Assembly (NCBI GenBank): GCA_017408025.1
Contig: JAFQVJ010000016.1
Location: 1-42,609, forward strand
Reading direction: 5' to 3'
Length of the DNA: 42,609 nt
From: Lachnospiraceae bacterium
GTDB lineage: Bacteria > Bacillota > Clostridia > Lachnospirales > Lachnospiraceae
Shown piece after piece: positions 1-11,173 of this stretch. The position numbers and the translations under genes are program-made. Numbering within the stretch: the first letter of the stretch is position 1; each line of letters opens with the position of its first letter. The notes under the pieces were generated by a model that did not search any database, was not told where the DNA came from, and saw only the letters and a program-made list of their open reading frames with translations.

Positions 1-625
1 AGGTCTCTCATCTCACCTACAAGAATTACATCCGGGTCCTCACGAAGCGCCGCCCTAAGAGCATTTGCATAGGAATGGCTGTCCAGACCAATCTCTCTTT
101 GATTAACCATTGAGTTCTTATGAGAATGAAGATACTCGATAGGGTCCTCAAGGGTTATAACATGATTTGCTGTCTTCTCATTTATCTGATCTATGATAGA
201 AGCAAGTGTTGTTGACTTACCACTACCAGTCGGTCCTGTCACTAGAACAAGTCCTCTTTTCTTCTTATAAATATTTACTACCGATTGTGGTATACCCAGC
301 TCTTCCGGCTTTGGAATCTGTGTACCCACAAGACGGATTGCTGCTGACATAGAGCCTCTCTGTTTAAATACATTGACACGATATCTGCCAACCTGCGAAA
401 GGGAGAACGAGAAGTCAACCTCTCCTTTTTCCTCCAATATCTCTGCCTGTCTAGGTTGCAATATTTCTCTGATAATAGCACTTGTATCATCAGGCATAAG
501 CTTTGGATAATTCATGTCAGTCAGCTTTCCATTAACCCTCATCTTTGGTGGAACACCAACGGTGATATGTACATCGGAAGCATCATACTCTTTTGCTATT
601 CTCAAAAGTTCTTCTATGGTTACCA
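1..625 (-). CDS. pilT: Type IV pilus retraction ATPase PilT (partial, 3' end outside window)
   Basis: The reading frame opens at the ATG at 625 and runs off the window start, giving about 208 residues of N-terminal and central sequence. The start (MVTIEELLRIAKEYDAS) is followed by the PilT-type N-terminal domain (SDVHITVGVPPKMRVNG). Next come the Walker A motif GPTGSGKSTTLASII near residue 130 and the Asp-box ITLEDPIEYLH, and the visible part ends at Walker B (DPDVILVGEMRD). PilT hexamers power pilus retraction and twitching at the inner face of the membrane. The gene starts 19 bp after the stop of the pilB-like gene, so the two are probably one operon continuing outside the window. The NREIGLD-like segment reads NQREIGLDSHSYANALRAAL, typical of PilT and unlike PilB. 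The C-terminal AIRNLI region is not in the window. Confidence 0.9.
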
Positions 626-644
626 TAAATGTTTATCCTTCTCT

Positions 645-2360
645 TTATTCTTCATCTGCATTGTAGGTTGTCTTCATAAGCTCAGCTATGGATGTGACAC
701 CCTCACATACATACTTGGCAGCTGAACTTCTAAGACTGCTCATGCCGTCTTCCTCTGCCGCCTTCTTTATCTCATCAGCGGTAGCTCTTGAAGCTATGAG
801 ATTTCTAATCTTCTGGTTAATGGTCATTATCTCATATATACCGATTCGGCCAACATAGCCTGTGCCGTTACACATCTGGCAACCTACCGGATCGTATATA
901 GTCAGCTTCTCCGCTGCACTGCGACTCATCATTTTCTTCTCTTCCACTGTAGCTTCTCTAGGTCTCTTACACTCACAGAGTCTTCTTACAAGACGCTGTG
1001 CTATGATACCAACCAAGGAATCTCCCAACAGATACGGCTCTATACCCATATCTATAAGACGTCCTACTGTAGCGGCTGTACTGTTTGTATGAAGTGTACT
1101 TACTACGAGATGTCCTGTGATAGATGCTCTAACGGCAATTTCCGCTGTCTCACCGTCTCGAATCTCACCAATCATGATAACATCCGGGTCCTGTCTAAGA
1201 ATTGAACGCAAGGCATTGGCAAATGTCATATCAGCTTTGTTATTTACCTGTACCTGATTTACACCGTCTACATTTGCCTCTACCGGGTCTTCCACAGTGA
1301 TTACGTTTACTTCCTCTGTACTCAGCTCACTTAAAGCTGTATAAAGTGTGGTAGATTTACCACTACCTGTCGGTCCTGTTACAAGGATAATACCGTTTGG
1401 GTTCTTAAGGATATTGTCAAATTTCTCAAGGTCCTCCGGTCTGAGACCGAGCTCGCTCTTCTGTCTCTTAAAGCCTTCCTTCGATGCAAGTCTCATAACG
1501 ACTTTTTCGCCATATACAGTTGGAAGGTTAGAAACACGGATGTCGTATTCCTTGTGGTCTACATCTATAGTGATACGACCGTCCTGTGGTTTTCTCTTCT
1601 CTGATATATCCATACCAGATATAATCTTAAGTCTGGCTATGATAGCCGGGAAAAGTGCTTTATCGTATGTGATAATCTCACGGAGCACACCATCCACACG
1701 GTAACGTACTCTTACGAGATTTTCAAAAGGCTCTATATGTATATCGCTGGCACGCTGTCTAACTGCCTGCTCTATAAGATTCTTAACCAGTACAACGATA
1801 GGAGAGTTTTCTACATCCTCACGCCTGCTTGCATCCTCCTCATCTTCCTCAGCATAGTAAACTTCCTGTTCCTTCTTATACTGCTCCGCGATAGCTGTCG
1901 CCTGCTGTTTTCCAAAATGTCTGTCTATCTGTGCACTAATCTGGGATGCTGTAGATATATACGCCTCAACCTTCATATCGGTCATGATAGAAATATCATC
2001 CAACGCAAAGAAATCCTGTGGATCCACCATGGCAACCTTTAATTTATTAACGTCATTTTCCGAAAAACCAAAGGGAATAAGCTTATATTTTCTGGCTATA
2101 GGCTCAGTAATGAGTCGTACCGCCTTCTCATCTATGTCAACCTTACGCAAATCTACATATTCAACCTGAAGGTGTCTATGAAGTGCCTGTGCCATCTCCA
2201 CTTCTTTCACGTATCCAAGCTCTACCAAAGTTTCTCCTATAAGAGTTCCCTTAGGCTTCTGCTTCTGAACCTCCAGAGCATTATTCAATTGTTCTTCTGT
2301 AATCATACCCTCACTTATGAGAGCATCACCAATTCTTATTTTCTTTCTAAATCCAGCCAT
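645..2360 (-). CDS. pilB: Type IV pilus assembly ATPase PilB/GspE family
   Basis: 571 residues, the usual length for PilB. The first 150 residues form a GspE N-terminal (MshEN-like) domain (RIGDALISEGMITEEQL). Then come the SDIHIEP segment, Walker A GPTGSGKSTTLYTAL, the Asp box VITVEDPVEANVDGVNQ and Walker B (RQDPDVIMIGEIRD). A C-terminal four-cysteine zinc site (CECKR...CQMCNGTGYVGR) marks assembly ATPases and is absent from PilT. The protein powers polymerisation of pilins at the cytoplasmic side of the pilus platform. The MshEN fold binds c-di-GMP in some homologues; I did not verify the binding motif here. The start at 2360 has a GGAG-like ribosome site about 10 bases upstream (ATGGAGTGG). 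pilT follows 19 bp downstream. Confidence 0.92.
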   Translation of the reverse strand: MAGFRKKIRIGDALISEGMITEEQLNNALEVQKQKPKGTLIGETLVELGYVKEVEMAQALHRHLQVEYVDLRKVDIDEKAVRLITEPIARKYKLIPFGFSENDVNKLKVAMVDPQDFFALDDISIMTDMKVEAYISTASQISAQIDRHFGKQQATAIAEQYKKEQEVYYAEEDEEDASRREDVENSPIVVLVKNLIEQAVRQRASDIHIEPFENLVRVRYRVDGVLREIITYDKALFPAIIARLKIISGMDISEKRKPQDGRITIDVDHKEYDIRVSNLPTVYGEKVVMRLASKEGFKRQKSELGLRPEDLEKFDNILKNPNGIILVTGPTGSGKSTTLYTALSELSTEEVNVITVEDPVEANVDGVNQVQVNNKADMTFANALRSILRQDPDVIMIGEIRDGETAEIAVRASITGHLVVSTLHTNSTAATVGRLIDMGIEPYLLGDSLVGIIAQRLVRRLCECKRPREATVEEKKMMSRSAAEKLTIYDPVGCQMCNGTGYVGRIGIYEIMTINQKIRNLIASRATADEIKKAAEEDGMSSLRSSAAKYVCEGVTSIAELMKTTYNADEE

Positions 2361-2694
2361 TTTACTACTACCACTCCATCATTTTATGCATTTATTTGAC
2401 ACATACTGTCATTATTTTACTTAGTATTTAGCAATATTTTACCATCAAAATGCCCAAAAATCAATAAATTACTCCAGTTACTTGCTGTGCAAAACGACGA
2501 AATTCTCTTGGCATTTTTCGTCATTTTTCCTAATATTCATAGTTTATTCTTCATTATTTTGTATTCATACCCTCATTAAGTAGGGGATTCTATCCCCCCT
2601 TTTGTGCAAGCCACTATCATTTTACACATGCAGAATTGATTATCTATATGTTTTCCGTTGAAGCACATGTATTTCCAATTAATTTCTTCATAGA
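2361..2694. other. Intergenic region upstream of pilB
   Basis: No gene seen. It is AT-rich and should hold the minus-strand promoter of pilB; I could not pick a convincing -35/-10 pair. A short hairpin (GGGGAT-tct-ATCCCC, 2583-2597) is followed by CCTTTT on the plus strand. The dispersed repeat starts at its right end. Confidence 0.5.
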
Positions 2695-2943
2695 ACAAAG
2701 CGGACAAGTCCACTTCAACTCCCTAAATCCCTCATTCATGAGGGACTTGCTCCACTTTGTGAGCCGAGCACGGTCAGCTTCAGCTGACATCTTCTTCTCG
2801 TGCGAGTGCTCACCCTTAGCGACATCTTCCTATCCGCCGTAGTGCGATCCTTTGCGGAGCTTTTTGTTGTATATGAAAGTTTCAAGAACTTTCATATACA
2901 ATAAAGAAACGAGACTGAATGCCCTACTTTAGCCTCCAGTCTC
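2695..2943 (-). repeat. Dispersed structured repeat, copy 1
   Basis: One of five related copies in this window (others at 7921, 13197, 17693 and 35081). Written on the plus strand it has three parts. The core has nested pairings: CAAAG...CTTTG, CAAGTCC...GGACTTG, CCCTCAT/ATGAGGG, GTCAGCT/AGCTGAC and CACG/CGTG. A strong hairpin follows (TTGTATATGAAAGTT with AACTTTCATATACAA, 2867-2901). A last hairpin has a copy-specific stem (GAGACTG with CAGTCTC, 2911-2943). It lies just 3' of the chemoreceptor gene ending at 2967, so on the minus strand it forms that gene's 3' untranslated region. Strand is assigned from this position. Confidence 0.8.
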
Positions 2944-2966
2944 TATCATCATGTCTTTATATATAT

Positions 2967-4640
2967 TTATAATTTGAAGCGAGATGTAATCTCCCTAAGC
3001 TTCTCAGCAGATTCTTTACAATTAGATGTTCTTTCAAATGATTCTGCTGTCTGTTCAACTACATTTGTAGTCTTCTCTGCGATATCCATTACTCCGATAG
3101 AGGCTTCACCAACATTTCTGCTGATACCTTCCATCATCTCAGTAATATGTTCTATACCCTCGCGAAGCTGTACTACTTCCTCATTTGCCAAGCCCATAAA
3201 GTCCTCAATAGACTGAGCTGCTACATTGTACTCCTCGCTGGCATCAATAAAGTCTGAATAATCATTCATAACCTTTGTCTCAAGGAAATTCAACATTTCC
3301 TTCAAGCACTGTGTAAGTGTGTCAACTGAATTGTTTACCTCAACAACAATCTTGCTGATACCTGCACTGGTATCATTAGTCTCTGCTGCCAGTTTTCCTA
3401 TCTCACTGGCAACAACTGCGAAGCCTTTTCCTTGCTCTCCAGCTCTCGCAGCCTCTATAGATGCGTTGAGGGACAGCAGTGAGGTCTGCTCTGCAATCTC
3501 CTGAATAGCCGTAACCATGCCGTTAATCTTCTCAATCTCTTTAGCCTTCTCTATAGCCTCATTAGATGTCTCCTTGATGCTGTCGTAAACCTTAATAGTA
3601 GCTTCACTAGCTTCTCTTGTCTTCTTATTGATAATATCTGTTTTACCACGAACATCTGTTGTAAGGTTATTTCCTTCTTTTATCTTGTCTGCCACAGCTG
3701 CAACATTGCCATTCATATTCTTGATATTGCCATTAACTGATTCTGTAGAAGCAGATGTCTCTTCCATACTGGCTGCCAGCTCTTCGTTTGTAGCTGAATT
3801 ATCTGTAGATGCAGAGCTTATCTGTTCTGATATCTCATACATAACATTTGCATCTGCAACAAGCTTCTCTGATATATTGTCAAGCTCAGAAACAATAGTT
3901 GTAAGATTTTCCTTCATCTTTATAACAGCATTTCCCATAATGCCGATTTCATCCTTTGATTTAGGAATCTTATAATCCCTGCTCATATCAAACTCAGAAA
4001 TATCATTGATAACCTTTGTCAATGATGATATTGGTTTAAGAAGCTTAGCCATGATAACATAAGCAACTGCGATAGCTACTATAAACACTGCAACACCAGC
4101 TACAATTGTGTATGTTGTGATAGTTGTAATAGGCTGAAGTACATCATCTGCATCTGCCTCAACGAATATTACCCAGTCATTAACTGTGCACATAAAAGCT
4201 ATATACACTTCTTTACCATCAACTGTACAGGTTGTTACATCAGCAGTTGTGATGTAGCCTTGTCCAAGTCTGTCAAGAACATTTTCAATAACTTCATTCC
4301 CTTGAAGCTTTGTACCTATCATATCATCATTTGGATGATAGAGATAATTACCCTCTGAATCTACAAGATATGCCTTGCTTGATTTCATTGTATCGATACC
4401 TACATTATAAAGAATGTATTCGAGACGCACACTCATATCGTTTCTTTCACTATCACCGTAAAAGCTTTCGTAAAGTGTATCTGATGCTGATATACATGTA
4501 TCGTACAGGTAACTCTCACATAATTCTACAATATTTTTCTTATTAACCGCATATGACACAATCTGTGTTACAAGAATCATAGTAATGGATGTACACGCCA
4601 GTAACAATGCGATTTTTGTTCGTATTGATTTCGCCTTCAT
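2967..4640 (-). CDS. Methyl-accepting chemotaxis protein, Cache sensor
   Basis: 557 residues. Order: cytoplasmic start, transmembrane helix (residues about 11-30, [19 protein letters not shown]), an extracellular single Cache-like domain containing [20 protein letters not shown], a second helix near residue 175-200 ([20 protein letters not shown]), HAMP, and a long coiled-coil signalling domain. The signalling hairpin tip reads [20 protein letters not shown] followed by [19 protein letters not shown], the CheA/CheW-contact motif. I chose the ATG at 4640 because GGAGG sits seven bases upstream; the GTG six bases earlier would overlap that site. The gene starts 11 bp after the stop of the solute-binding lipoprotein, suggesting that the lipoprotein delivers the ligand to this receptor or that both respond to the same sugar. 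Confidence 0.93.
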   Translation of the reverse strand: MKAKSIRTKIALLLACTSITMILVTQIVSYAVNKKNIVELCESYLYDTCISASDTLYESFYGDSERNDMSVRLEYILYNVGIDTMKSSKAYLVDSEGNYLYHPNDDMIGTKLQGNEVIENVLDRLGQGYITTADVTTCTVDGKEVYIAFMCTVNDWVIFVEADADDVLQPITTITTYTIVAGVAVFIVAIAVAYVIMAKLLKPISSLTKVINDISEFDMSRDYKIPKSKDEIGIMGNAVIKMKENLTTIVSELDNISEKLVADANVMYEISEQISSASTDNSATNEELAASMEETSASTESVNGNIKNMNGNVAAVADKIKEGNNLTTDVRGKTDIINKKTREASEATIKVYDSIKETSNEAIEKAKEIEKINGMVTAIQEIAEQTSLLSLNASIEAARAGEQGKGFAVVASEIGKLAAETNDTSAGISKIVVEVNNSVDTLTQCLKEMLNFLETKVMNDYSDFIDASEEYNVAAQSIEDFMGLANEEVVQLREGIEHITEMMEGISRNVGEASIGVMDIAEKTTNVVEQTAESFERTSNCKESAEKLREITSRFKL

Positions 4641-4651
4641 ACTCACCCCTC

Positions 4652-5971
4652 CTATTGTGCCGCTTTCTCTGATGCCCAGGTGTCTTTAACATGGCTCACT
4701 AACGCATCCCATGGTGTTTCTCCCTTTATGTAGGCAAGCAAGATTGTACCGAAATCATCCTTGAACTGCTGACTAGGGAATGCTGTAAAATTCCAGCTTA
4801 CCGAAGTCAGCTTATCATTGCTCATATACTCAAGAACCTGCTTTGCCAACGGATCCTTAGGACTTTCAGCCTCTGAAAATGTATTGAACGGAGAGATGAA
4901 GCCAAGCTCATTTGTAACGTATTTCTTACCTGTTTCAGAGCTGTATACCCACTCAATAAAATCTATAGAAGCCTTTTTGTCAGCCTCTGAAGCCATAGAA
5001 TTGACACTTATGTAGTTCTCTGTTCCTGTACAAAGACCCTGTGTTTCTTCGCCTTCCACGCCTGTATATATAGGCATGAACTTTATATCATCCTCTTTAA
5101 CCACATTTCCTTGAATTGAAGAAATCTGACTCCACGCCCAGTTACCATTCTGAACCATGGCAACCTTGCCAAGGGCAAATTCTTCCATGGAATTATTGAC
5201 ATTCTTCTGTGCGAGACCTGATGGGTCTGTACAAGAGTTGTTTATATACAAATCAAAAATATTCTTGTACTGTGCTGCATATGTAAAATCAAGCGTATCA
5301 CTGTCAGAGATTCCCTTATCCATGAACTCGTAGTAAACAGGAAGATTCGCAAGATGAGTCTGCCAACGCCAATCCTCTCCAGACGCAAATGATGTGGAAG
5401 CAAACACTCCTTCTATACCAAGTTCATCCTTATGAGCTGTCATATCCTCTACAACCGCTTTCAATGCCTCGAAGTTATTTACTTCGCTCATATTCTTATA
5501 GGTTGTCGCTCTGTTTGACAATGCAAAATACTTAGCCATAATGGCATCGTTATAGATTATGCCGTATCCTTCTACTACGTATGGGATTCCATACACACCA
5601 TCTTCATCCTTAACTGCCATATCCTGGTCAAGCAACCATGAGTATAATTGTGTATCACTTAAATCTTCACAATAATTCTTCCATGTAGAGTAACCTACTG
5701 GTCCATTAATCTGAAATAACGTAGGAGCATCTCTCTTAGCAATCTCCGCTTTCAAAGTCTGCTCGTAATTACCACTGGCCGCGGTCAGTATCTTTACCTC
5801 CACACCTGTTTCAGCTGTGTACTCTTCCGCTATTTCCTCCCATATTTCAGCCGCTTCAGGCTTGAAATTGAGATAATACACTTTTCCCGCCTCCTCTTTC
5901 GAAGAACAGGAAGCCATAACAAAAAGTAATCCTACCATAAGTAGAACTAATCCTATACGTGTCCTTTTCAT
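4652..5971 (-). CDS. ABC-type sugar solute-binding lipoprotein
   Basis: 439 residues from the ATG at 5971, which has GGAGG seven bases upstream. A longer open frame to 6130 lacks a ribosome site and starts with non-signal-like sequence. The N-terminus is a lipoprotein signal ([20 protein letters not shown] then the lipobox cysteine in ASCSS). The mature part is a family 1 extracellular binding protein: [32 protein letters not shown], the mid-protein segment [19 protein letters not shown], and a C-terminal helix region SEKAA. The family binds oligosaccharides outside the membrane and hands them to an ABC permease. No permease or ATPase gene is adjacent; instead a chemoreceptor follows directly. 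A sensory role, or sharing of a distant permease, is inferred. Confidence 0.88.
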   Translation of the reverse strand: MKRTRIGLVLLMVGLLFVMASCSSKEEAGKVYYLNFKPEAAEIWEEIAEEYTAETGVEVKILTAASGNYEQTLKAEIAKRDAPTLFQINGPVGYSTWKNYCEDLSDTQLYSWLLDQDMAVKDEDGVYGIPYVVEGYGIIYNDAIMAKYFALSNRATTYKNMSEVNNFEALKAVVEDMTAHKDELGIEGVFASTSFASGEDWRWQTHLANLPVYYEFMDKGISDSDTLDFTYAAQYKNIFDLYINNSCTDPSGLAQKNVNNSMEEFALGKVAMVQNGNWAWSQISSIQGNVVKEDDIKFMPIYTGVEGEETQGLCTGTENYISVNSMASEADKKASIDFIEWVYSSETGKKYVTNELGFISPFNTFSEAESPKDPLAKQVLEYMSNDKLTSVSWNFTAFPSQQFKDDFGTILLAYIKGETPWDALVSHVKDTWASEKAAQ

Positions 5972-6129
5972 AGACATTCCTCCAATATGTATTTTTAGTT
6001 TTATCACATAAACTATTAGTCTCATCATAGCATATTGAAGATTACTTTTCAACACAATTTTAATTTTCCACTCACTATATATACCATTACAAAGTAAATG
6101 TGGATTATGACCTTTTGACACTTGACTCA

Positions 6130-7878
6130 TTAAAATAAAAATCTTACATAAGGGTCAAGAAATCTGATAATAGTTCCCTGTATTTTTTTATTTGTATTTT
6201 TCTGCTTAAGCATCAGTCCCAATTCATTATCCTGCACCTCTGCCTCAACTGCATCCTTCTCATATGATTCATGACTCGCTTTTAATATAGCATTCAACTC
6301 CACACTGTCTATAACCAGCATAAGCTCTGTATCGTGATACATGCTCTTATAATCCATATTGAAAGAGCCAACTATGGATATATCTTCATCTATAGTCATG
6401 CTTTTAGCATGATATGATATTCCCCCATTATATTCCAACACGTTCAGACCTGTATCCAAAATTTGTTGCTTGTGAATAACATAATCAACAGCTCCAAACA
6501 TATTTCCGTTGTTGGCAGGCGCATTAGTCATGACCCTCACATCAACATTCTCACAGATTTCTGTAAATGCCTCATACATGTAATCATCAGCGATAATATA
6601 CGGAGTGTGTATAACCACCTCTTCCTCCGCCTGCGCCATCAGCTGGCACAATCCATAGAACACCCAGGGCTCCTTCATATATATATCAATAGGATTGGAC
6701 AGCAGTGTAATCTTGTCTGTAGCCACTGTGATACTCTCATAATCTGGTTCCTCAAACCATTCCCTGTTTGTCTCCTTCATATCCTCATATATCTCTTCCA
6801 AATCACTGCGAGCCTGATCCACACTAGGTAGCAATCCACTTATAAGATATTCGTTCCACTCATGGCACACATCCAGAGTCCACACGCCTTCAAAATAGCT
6901 CTTAAGCTCGTATATAGAACTATCCGCACCGCCTGTATTGTAGACAAGCACATCTCTGTCATGATTCTTATGACTCTTCTGGTCACCTAGAAAATAGTTA
7001 AAGGTGTTGCGTCCACCTAAGATATACACCTCATCATCTGCTATAATGTACTTGTCATGCATTCGACTCATTGCTTTCCATGAGGTGAATACATTTACCT
7101 CATTGTATATCTTTATGGTTACATTTTCCTCCTCTGCCAATGCCATAAAGTAAGGGTTACCCTCTATATCCATGATAGAATTAAAACCATCTATAAGAAT
7201 GCGAACCTTTACACCTCTCTTCGCCGCCTCTCGAAGAGCTGCGATTACCTGCTTGCCTGCTGTATCCGAAATAAAACTAAAGGTCGACATGACTATCTCT
7301 TCCTTAGCATTTTCAATAAGATTTATTCGTCTCGCCAGAGCCTCACCATTGTCGTCTATGATAGTTGCTCTGTCACAGCATACTTCATCTGAATAGAACT
7401 TATTGACATCAAAGGTTGCCTTGTATGCTTCAGACACCTTGGGTGCCTCTGAGTAAGGTGTCACCGCAAGGACAAAAGCGCATATTAAAAAAGTAATCAC
7501 ACCTAAAGCTACATATCTCTTTTTTATGTTTATATCAAGCACCTTACTCAGCTTCTTAAATATATCTACCCTATCAGAAAATCTCTGGATGACCTTTACC
7601 ACCAGCTCCACTGACAGAAGTATAAGTGCCACAAATATAAATATATTTACTTTAATATAGCTCATGCTACCTGCAAGGTTAAGATATATAAGTATCAAAT
7701 CTAGGACCACTGCCCGTTTCTTATTGTACTGTAGCCTTCCCACAGCTATCTCCACGCACACCATTAGTAACAGGCACTTGCCTGCTATAGGATAATCAAA
7801 GGTGAGAAACAATGCCATCATCATACGCAACACTCGCATTATCTCTGGTATATATGTCAATATTTCTTTATAATTCAT
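6130..7878 (-). CDS. Phospholipase D/cardiolipin synthase-type membrane protein
   Basis: 582 residues. The N-terminal 145 residues hold about four hydrophobic helices (for example VNIFIFVALILLSVELVVKV and YVALGVITFLICAFVLAV). Two HKD catalytic modules follow: HDKYIIADDEVYILGGRN near residue 270 and HAKSMTIDEDISIVGSFNMD near residue 505. Both keep His, Lys and Asp, so a phosphatidyl transfer or hydrolysis reaction on membrane phospholipid is likely. It resembles PLD-domain proteins annotated as cardiolipin synthase-like in clostridia, but the length and membrane part differ from canonical Cls, so I give no symbol. The ribosome site is AGGAG, rather far (about 12 bases) from the ATG. It is followed after 158 bp by the solute-binding lipoprotein gene. 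Confidence 0.85.
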   Translation of the reverse strand: MNYKEILTYIPEIMRVLRMMMALFLTFDYPIAGKCLLLMVCVEIAVGRLQYNKKRAVVLDLILIYLNLAGSMSYIKVNIFIFVALILLSVELVVKVIQRFSDRVDIFKKLSKVLDINIKKRYVALGVITFLICAFVLAVTPYSEAPKVSEAYKATFDVNKFYSDEVCCDRATIIDDNGEALARRINLIENAKEEIVMSTFSFISDTAGKQVIAALREAAKRGVKVRILIDGFNSIMDIEGNPYFMALAEEENVTIKIYNEVNVFTSWKAMSRMHDKYIIADDEVYILGGRNTFNYFLGDQKSHKNHDRDVLVYNTGGADSSIYELKSYFEGVWTLDVCHEWNEYLISGLLPSVDQARSDLEEIYEDMKETNREWFEEPDYESITVATDKITLLSNPIDIYMKEPWVFYGLCQLMAQAEEEVVIHTPYIIADDYMYEAFTEICENVDVRVMTNAPANNGNMFGAVDYVIHKQQILDTGLNVLEYNGGISYHAKSMTIDEDISIVGSFNMDYKSMYHDTELMLVIDSVELNAILKASHESYEKDAVEAEVQDNELGLMLKQKNTNKKIQGTIIRFLDPYVRFLF

Positions 7879-7920
7879 CTTTAAATTAAACTCCTAATCT
7901 CTACCCTTTTATTTTTTTAA

Positions 7921-8119
7921 ACAAAGTGTACAAGTCCACTTCAACTCCCTAAACCCTCATTCATGAGGGACTTGCTCCACTTTGCGAGCCGAGCACGGTC
8001 AGCTTTAGCTGACATTTTCTTCTCGTGCGAGTTCTCATCTTATTTATTGTATAGGAAAGTTTCGAGAACTTTCCTATACAATAAAAGATAAGTGACCCAG
8101 ATGAAGCTCCAAGTCACTT
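7921..8119 (-). repeat. Dispersed structured repeat, copy 2
   Basis: Core 7921-8033, common hairpin 8046-8081 (TTGTATAGGAAAGTT with AACTTTCCTATACAA), copy-specific hairpin 8090-8119 (AAGTGAC with GTCACTT). Relative to the other copies it lacks one T in the core (CTAAACCCTC instead of CTAAATCCCTC). That would shift any reading frame through the core. It lies just 3' of the EAL-protein gene ending at 8135. Confidence 0.8.
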
Positions 8120-8134
8120 GTATTATATATCATG

Positions 8135-11061
8135 TTATGAAATTTTTTCAAGCTCCAGCAATTCCTCGTACTTGGTTGAATCGATTGGTCTTGAGAAATA
8201 GTAGCCCTGAGCACTCATTTCACCTATTCCCTGAAGGAATTCTACCTGTTCCTCCGTCTCTACGCCTTCCACCACTACATTCAAGTCAAGACGCTTTGCC
8301 AAGTCAACTAGCGAATCCAGTATCTTATGACTCTTCTCAACATTTTCTGAACTGTCAAGAAACTTTAAATCCATCTTTATGATATCCAGAGGTATCTCTT
8401 TCAACATATTAAGCGAGGAATATCCGCTTCCAAAATCATCCATAGCTATCTTGAAGCCAATGTCGCGAAGCTCCTGAATCCTACGATTGATAATATCCGA
8501 ATCCTCAACATATATACTTTCCGTAATTTCCAGTTCTATCTCTTCAGGATGTAATTCATACTTCTCCAGCAGTTCTTCAAGCTTCTCTTTCAATTCACGC
8601 GTATAGAAATGTGCTCTGGACACATTGATAGAAATAGGATAACTGCCGAGACCTTTTTCTTTTATCTTAGCCACAAGCCTGCAGGTTTCCTCCCATATAT
8701 AATAATCCAGATGCCTTATAAAACCATTCTTCTCAAATACTGGTATAAAATCTCCCGGAGATATCATACCCTTTTCAGGATGAATCCAACGAGCAAGAGC
8801 CTCTCCTCCAACTATCTTTCTCTTGTATATATCATACTTCGGCTGAACATATACGCAAAACTCACGCTGTTCCAAAGCCTTTTCCATATCTCCCTCTATT
8901 TCCTGCTGCTTAACCATACGATTGCGATCTGCCTCAGTATAATAGAATATATATTCATCATTCTTGACATCTGTACTGTGGGCTGCCATAGATGCACGGT
9001 CACACATAATATTTACTGGAATCTCCTTATGTTCACCTATCATAAACACTCCGTATTTAACACGGATGTCCATCTTTTTAAGTGGTGACCTCTTATATTT
9101 TCTAGGAAATGGTATCTCTTCAAAATCCTTAGCCTTCATACACATATAAAAATGGTCTGCGTTAAAACGAGAAACCAGAACATCTCTGCCCTCACTCATA
9201 TTTTCCAAATCATGTGCCATGTAACACAATAGCTCATCACCCTTCTCAAGACCAAACAAATCGTTGACGGTCTTAAAATTGATTATATCCATCACAACGA
9301 TGCACATAGCTTCTTCTGAATGAGCTATCATATCTGAAGCCTTTTCATAAAAATACTTTTTGTTATATACGCCTGTCAGTTCATCCTGCTGTACTTCTTT
9401 TTGCAACAGCTCATATTCCTTCTTACGAACTTCAAGCTTCGCCATACGGCGCATCAGTATGGTATATACTATGAATGCAGCAATTAAAATACCTAAGACT
9501 AATGCAATCCATTTCCAATACCTGTATAAAAAATCTCCAATGCCCCACTTATATCCATTATTTCTAAGCTCCACTTCTACTATTCCTTTTATCTCTTCAT
9601 CAGAAATATAGGCTATAGCCTTATTAAACACACTCAAAAGCGTTTCGTTACCTTTTGAGCCAATAAGACACATGCCATTTGTAATCTCTGCACCAGCCAC
9701 TTCCATAAGATTATCTTCATATACTGGTTTCTTCATAAAATAGCTCATAAGGTAAGAATCATGGATTGCTATATCAACTTCCTCATCAAGCAATGCGTCT
9801 AAACATTCTTCAGCAGTATCATAATATTTTATATGATATTTACTGCTTCCACGCTCAATCAAAGCAGGAAGATAATATTCCATTTCTTTTGTTATAGCAA
9901 ATACACAATCAAACTTTTCAGTGGCACTATCATCATCTGCGCGCTTTATATAAGACAGCTTAGTCTCTATAATAGGATTACTGCTGATAAGTCCCTCTTC
10001 CAAGCCTATATAGTCAACCACACGCTTTGAACGAAGCGTAAGATATGTGTTGTCTATCTGTTTCTGTGTCAGCTCATTCAATTCCGCGGCAGTCGTCTCT
10101 TCTATACGGATATTAAGACCAGTTTTCTTCGCAAAAAGCTTAAGATACTCCACGAATATTCCCGCCAGCTGTCCATCTGACTCATAACACAATGGTCGTG
10201 TACTTGTCATAAGCTTAACCACAACCTCGTCTGACGACTGTATATATTCTATCTCTTCTCTGGTAAACAGAGGCATGCTGGATATCTTGTCCTCTGAGTA
10301 ATATCTCTGGTATAATCTTGATTCAATTCCTGGATCATTGAGATTCACAAGTTGCATTGCACTATCAAACTGGTACATCAATTCGCTATTCTGCTTGCCT
10401 GTGACACAGTAAAAAGGCATACCATCATCTCTTCCCACAACCTTGGCATCCGTGTTGCCAAATATACTTCCAAGCAATGCTAGATCTGTATCCCCTCTTT
10501 CTAGAGCCGACATAATCTCCTCCATTGTATTGTAATATACACGCTGTAGCTTTACATTTTTTTCATTTCCAGATTATCCAATCTGGCATCGTACACTGTA
10601 CCTGGCATCATAGCCACGGTACAACCATTCATATTCTCATAATCTCTATAGTATATATCTTCATCATTTCGCGCATACAAAAGACCATATTCATCACCCA
10701 TAGACAACTTTGAGAAGATGAATCTTTGCTCCCTGTCCTCGGTTTCTTGTACCATACACACGAAATCTACTTCGCCAGACTCCACTCTGTCAAGACACTC
10801 TTCCCACGTACCACTGACATACTGGTATTTCCAGCCCGTGTACATAGCTATTTGCGAAAGATAATCTACGCAATACCCTGTGTACTCTCCCTCACTGTCA
10901 TTTATAAAGTTCTCACTGGGAACATAACCAATTCTTATTAGCTGCTCATCAGCCTTTATGTTATCTTTTTTTAATACCCCACTCACAAATATAAATAATA
11001 AAACCATACAAAAACAACACATCCATCTGATGATAGAAGTGTGTAATGCTGTCTTCCTCAT
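8135..11061 (-). CDS. PBP2-PBP2-GGDEF-EAL c-di-GMP phosphodiesterase, interrupted by a one-base frameshift
   Basis: Two adjoining frames (11061-10552 and 10525-8135) form one 975-residue protein if one A is added to the A7 run at 10557-10563 (minus strand). The joined text reads NLEMKKNVKLQRVYYNTMEE. Order: signal anchor; two type 3 solute-binding domains (first from IRIGYVPSENFINDSEGEY, second from VVVKLMTSTRPLCYESDG); one helix (WIALVLGILIAAFIVYTILM); GGDEF; EAL. The GGDEF signature is degenerate (SRFNADHFYM), so cyclase activity is unlikely. The EAL part keeps GGEALARW, EITESIYVED, MDDFGSGYSSLNML, KMDLKFLD and VVVEGVETEEQ, so it should cleave c-di-GMP in response to an external amino-acid-like ligand. 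Start at 11061 (MRKTALHTS) rather than the upstream GTG, which abuts the ribosome site. The frameshift could be real, slippage-compensated, or a sequencing error. Confidence 0.85.
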
Positions 11062-11173
11062 AATAACACCCACTTCCTATATTTAATACATGTCAATCAC
11101 AAACTTGTTAATGTTAATTCTAACTATTTTTTCCACATTTGTACACAACTTTTTATGAATATATACATTTTAT

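Noticed and set aside
5972-6130. N-terminal extension of the solute-binding protein
   Set aside because: It has no ribosome site at 6130; a perfect GGAGG and a lipoprotein signal support the start at 5971.
2361-11173. c-di-GMP riboswitch upstream of the pilus, chemotaxis or EAL genes
   Set aside because: I looked for the conserved GEMM core and saw none by eye.
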